Below, one piece after another: positions 63,480-64,000 of a stretch of DNA of 64,000 nt. Source of the DNA: Candidula unifasciata (lineage: Eukaryota > Mollusca > Gastropoda > Stylommatophora > Geomitridae); NCBI GenBank assembly GCA_905116865.2, contig CAJHNH020005979.1:209501-273500 (forward strand), in the 5' to 3' direction. The notes beneath the pieces are model-generated. The model was not told where the DNA came from, made no database searches, and saw only the letters and a program-made list of their open reading frames with translations. The position numbers were made by a program, and so were the translations under genes. The first letter of the stretch is position 1, and each line of letters opens with the position of its first letter.

Positions 63480-64000
63480 TTATAGTTGCTGCTGTCTTGT
63501 TTAGAGTGGGAGATGGCTTTCTTTGAGGACTGATTTTACTTACGTGGTTTTGTGGGTAGTGGTTTTCCCCCTTACTTCACCCTAGATCTAGATCTAGTGA
63601 ATGTTCACGAAAAGAGCATCCATTGCGGTGTCAGCCCCTTGACCTAGCATAATCTCTCTTACCCCAAGACCATTGTGAGCGGTGAAGAACCATATCCTCC
63701 CTGAGGTAGTCCTTGTAACTGGGTGTGCGAATTTCCAGGCAAAACACAATCGATCTAGAGGAGCAAACCTCAATAATAAATCCGGTGCACCCCATCGTCC
63801 TGCCCTCTGTGGAAGGGAAAGAGCCGGAGGGGTGCTGAACAGTCTTAGGAGTGGAAGCAAGTATGCTTACACCCCCCCCCCCCTTTCCGAATACTGGAAA
63901 CTTCCGCGAAGGTACAGGGACGCAGGACGTGACGATCGAGTTGCCCCTGCTACTCGTTCTTAGGCTATGCTTAGAGCCATTGAGAACTCAGCGAAACCAG
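63477..64000. other. Unassigned GC-richer end of window
   Basis: From about 63585 the base composition becomes more GC-rich, with CpG. Open frames on both strands (about 90 codons) show no family. It may be the 5' part of a retroelement or an exon of a gene beyond the window; neither can be shown. Confidence 0.3.

Overview
The window looks like an intron-rich animal nuclear genome, most likely an invertebrate and probably a mollusc. That placement is inferred from protein flavour and repeat content, not proven. Coding exons are short and separated by kilobase introns with GT..AG borders. The rest is AT-rich DNA full of minisatellites, tRNA-derived SINEs, decayed non-LTR retrotransposons, hAT MITEs and homopolymer C/G runs. 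There are no operons, bacterial genes, CRISPR arrays or rRNA genes.

Two conserved genes are complete and convergent. (1) A lipin (phosphatidate phosphatase) gene on the + strand has 15 coding exons from 2799 to 28517. Spliced, they give 910 residues with an N-LIP domain, a polybasic stretch, a middle (M-LIP-like) region, and a C-LIP domain with the DIDGT catalytic motif and an LGQIL (LxxIL) motif. (2) A LACTB2-like metallo-beta-lactamase-fold endoribonuclease gene on the - strand has 7 coding exons from 58766 down to 44486. Spliced, they give 287 residues with all metal ligands expected for the family. All exon joins were checked by hand for splice dinucleotides and phase.

The most striking observation is at the 3' end of lipin. 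Directly after its TGA stop (followed by CTG), the same frame stays open for 419 more codons, to a TAG at 29775-29777. The encoded segment is Ser/Asn/Asp-rich with a cysteine cluster and looks like real protein. A read-through or edited (UGA to UGG) transcript would give a lipin of about 1330 residues.

Layout: 1-2749 lipin upstream/5' region; 2750-28517 lipin; 28518-29777 in-frame extension ORF; 29778-44485 intergenic DNA with minisatellites (45, 33, about 21 and 44 bp units) and repeats, including possible 3'UTRs; 44486-58766 LACTB2 with nested elements in its introns; 58767-64000 upstream of LACTB2, with a SPIN-like hAT MITE about 55 bp from the start codon, a long degenerate RNase H-bearing LINE and (TA)n arrays.

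Other notable structures: a minisatellite that duplicates a LACTB2 splice acceptor six times; long foldback elements on both sides of the 82-nt LACTB2 exon 6, one carrying a nested LINE with a 12-bp target duplication; and two LINE copies of one family inserted in different tandem arrays.
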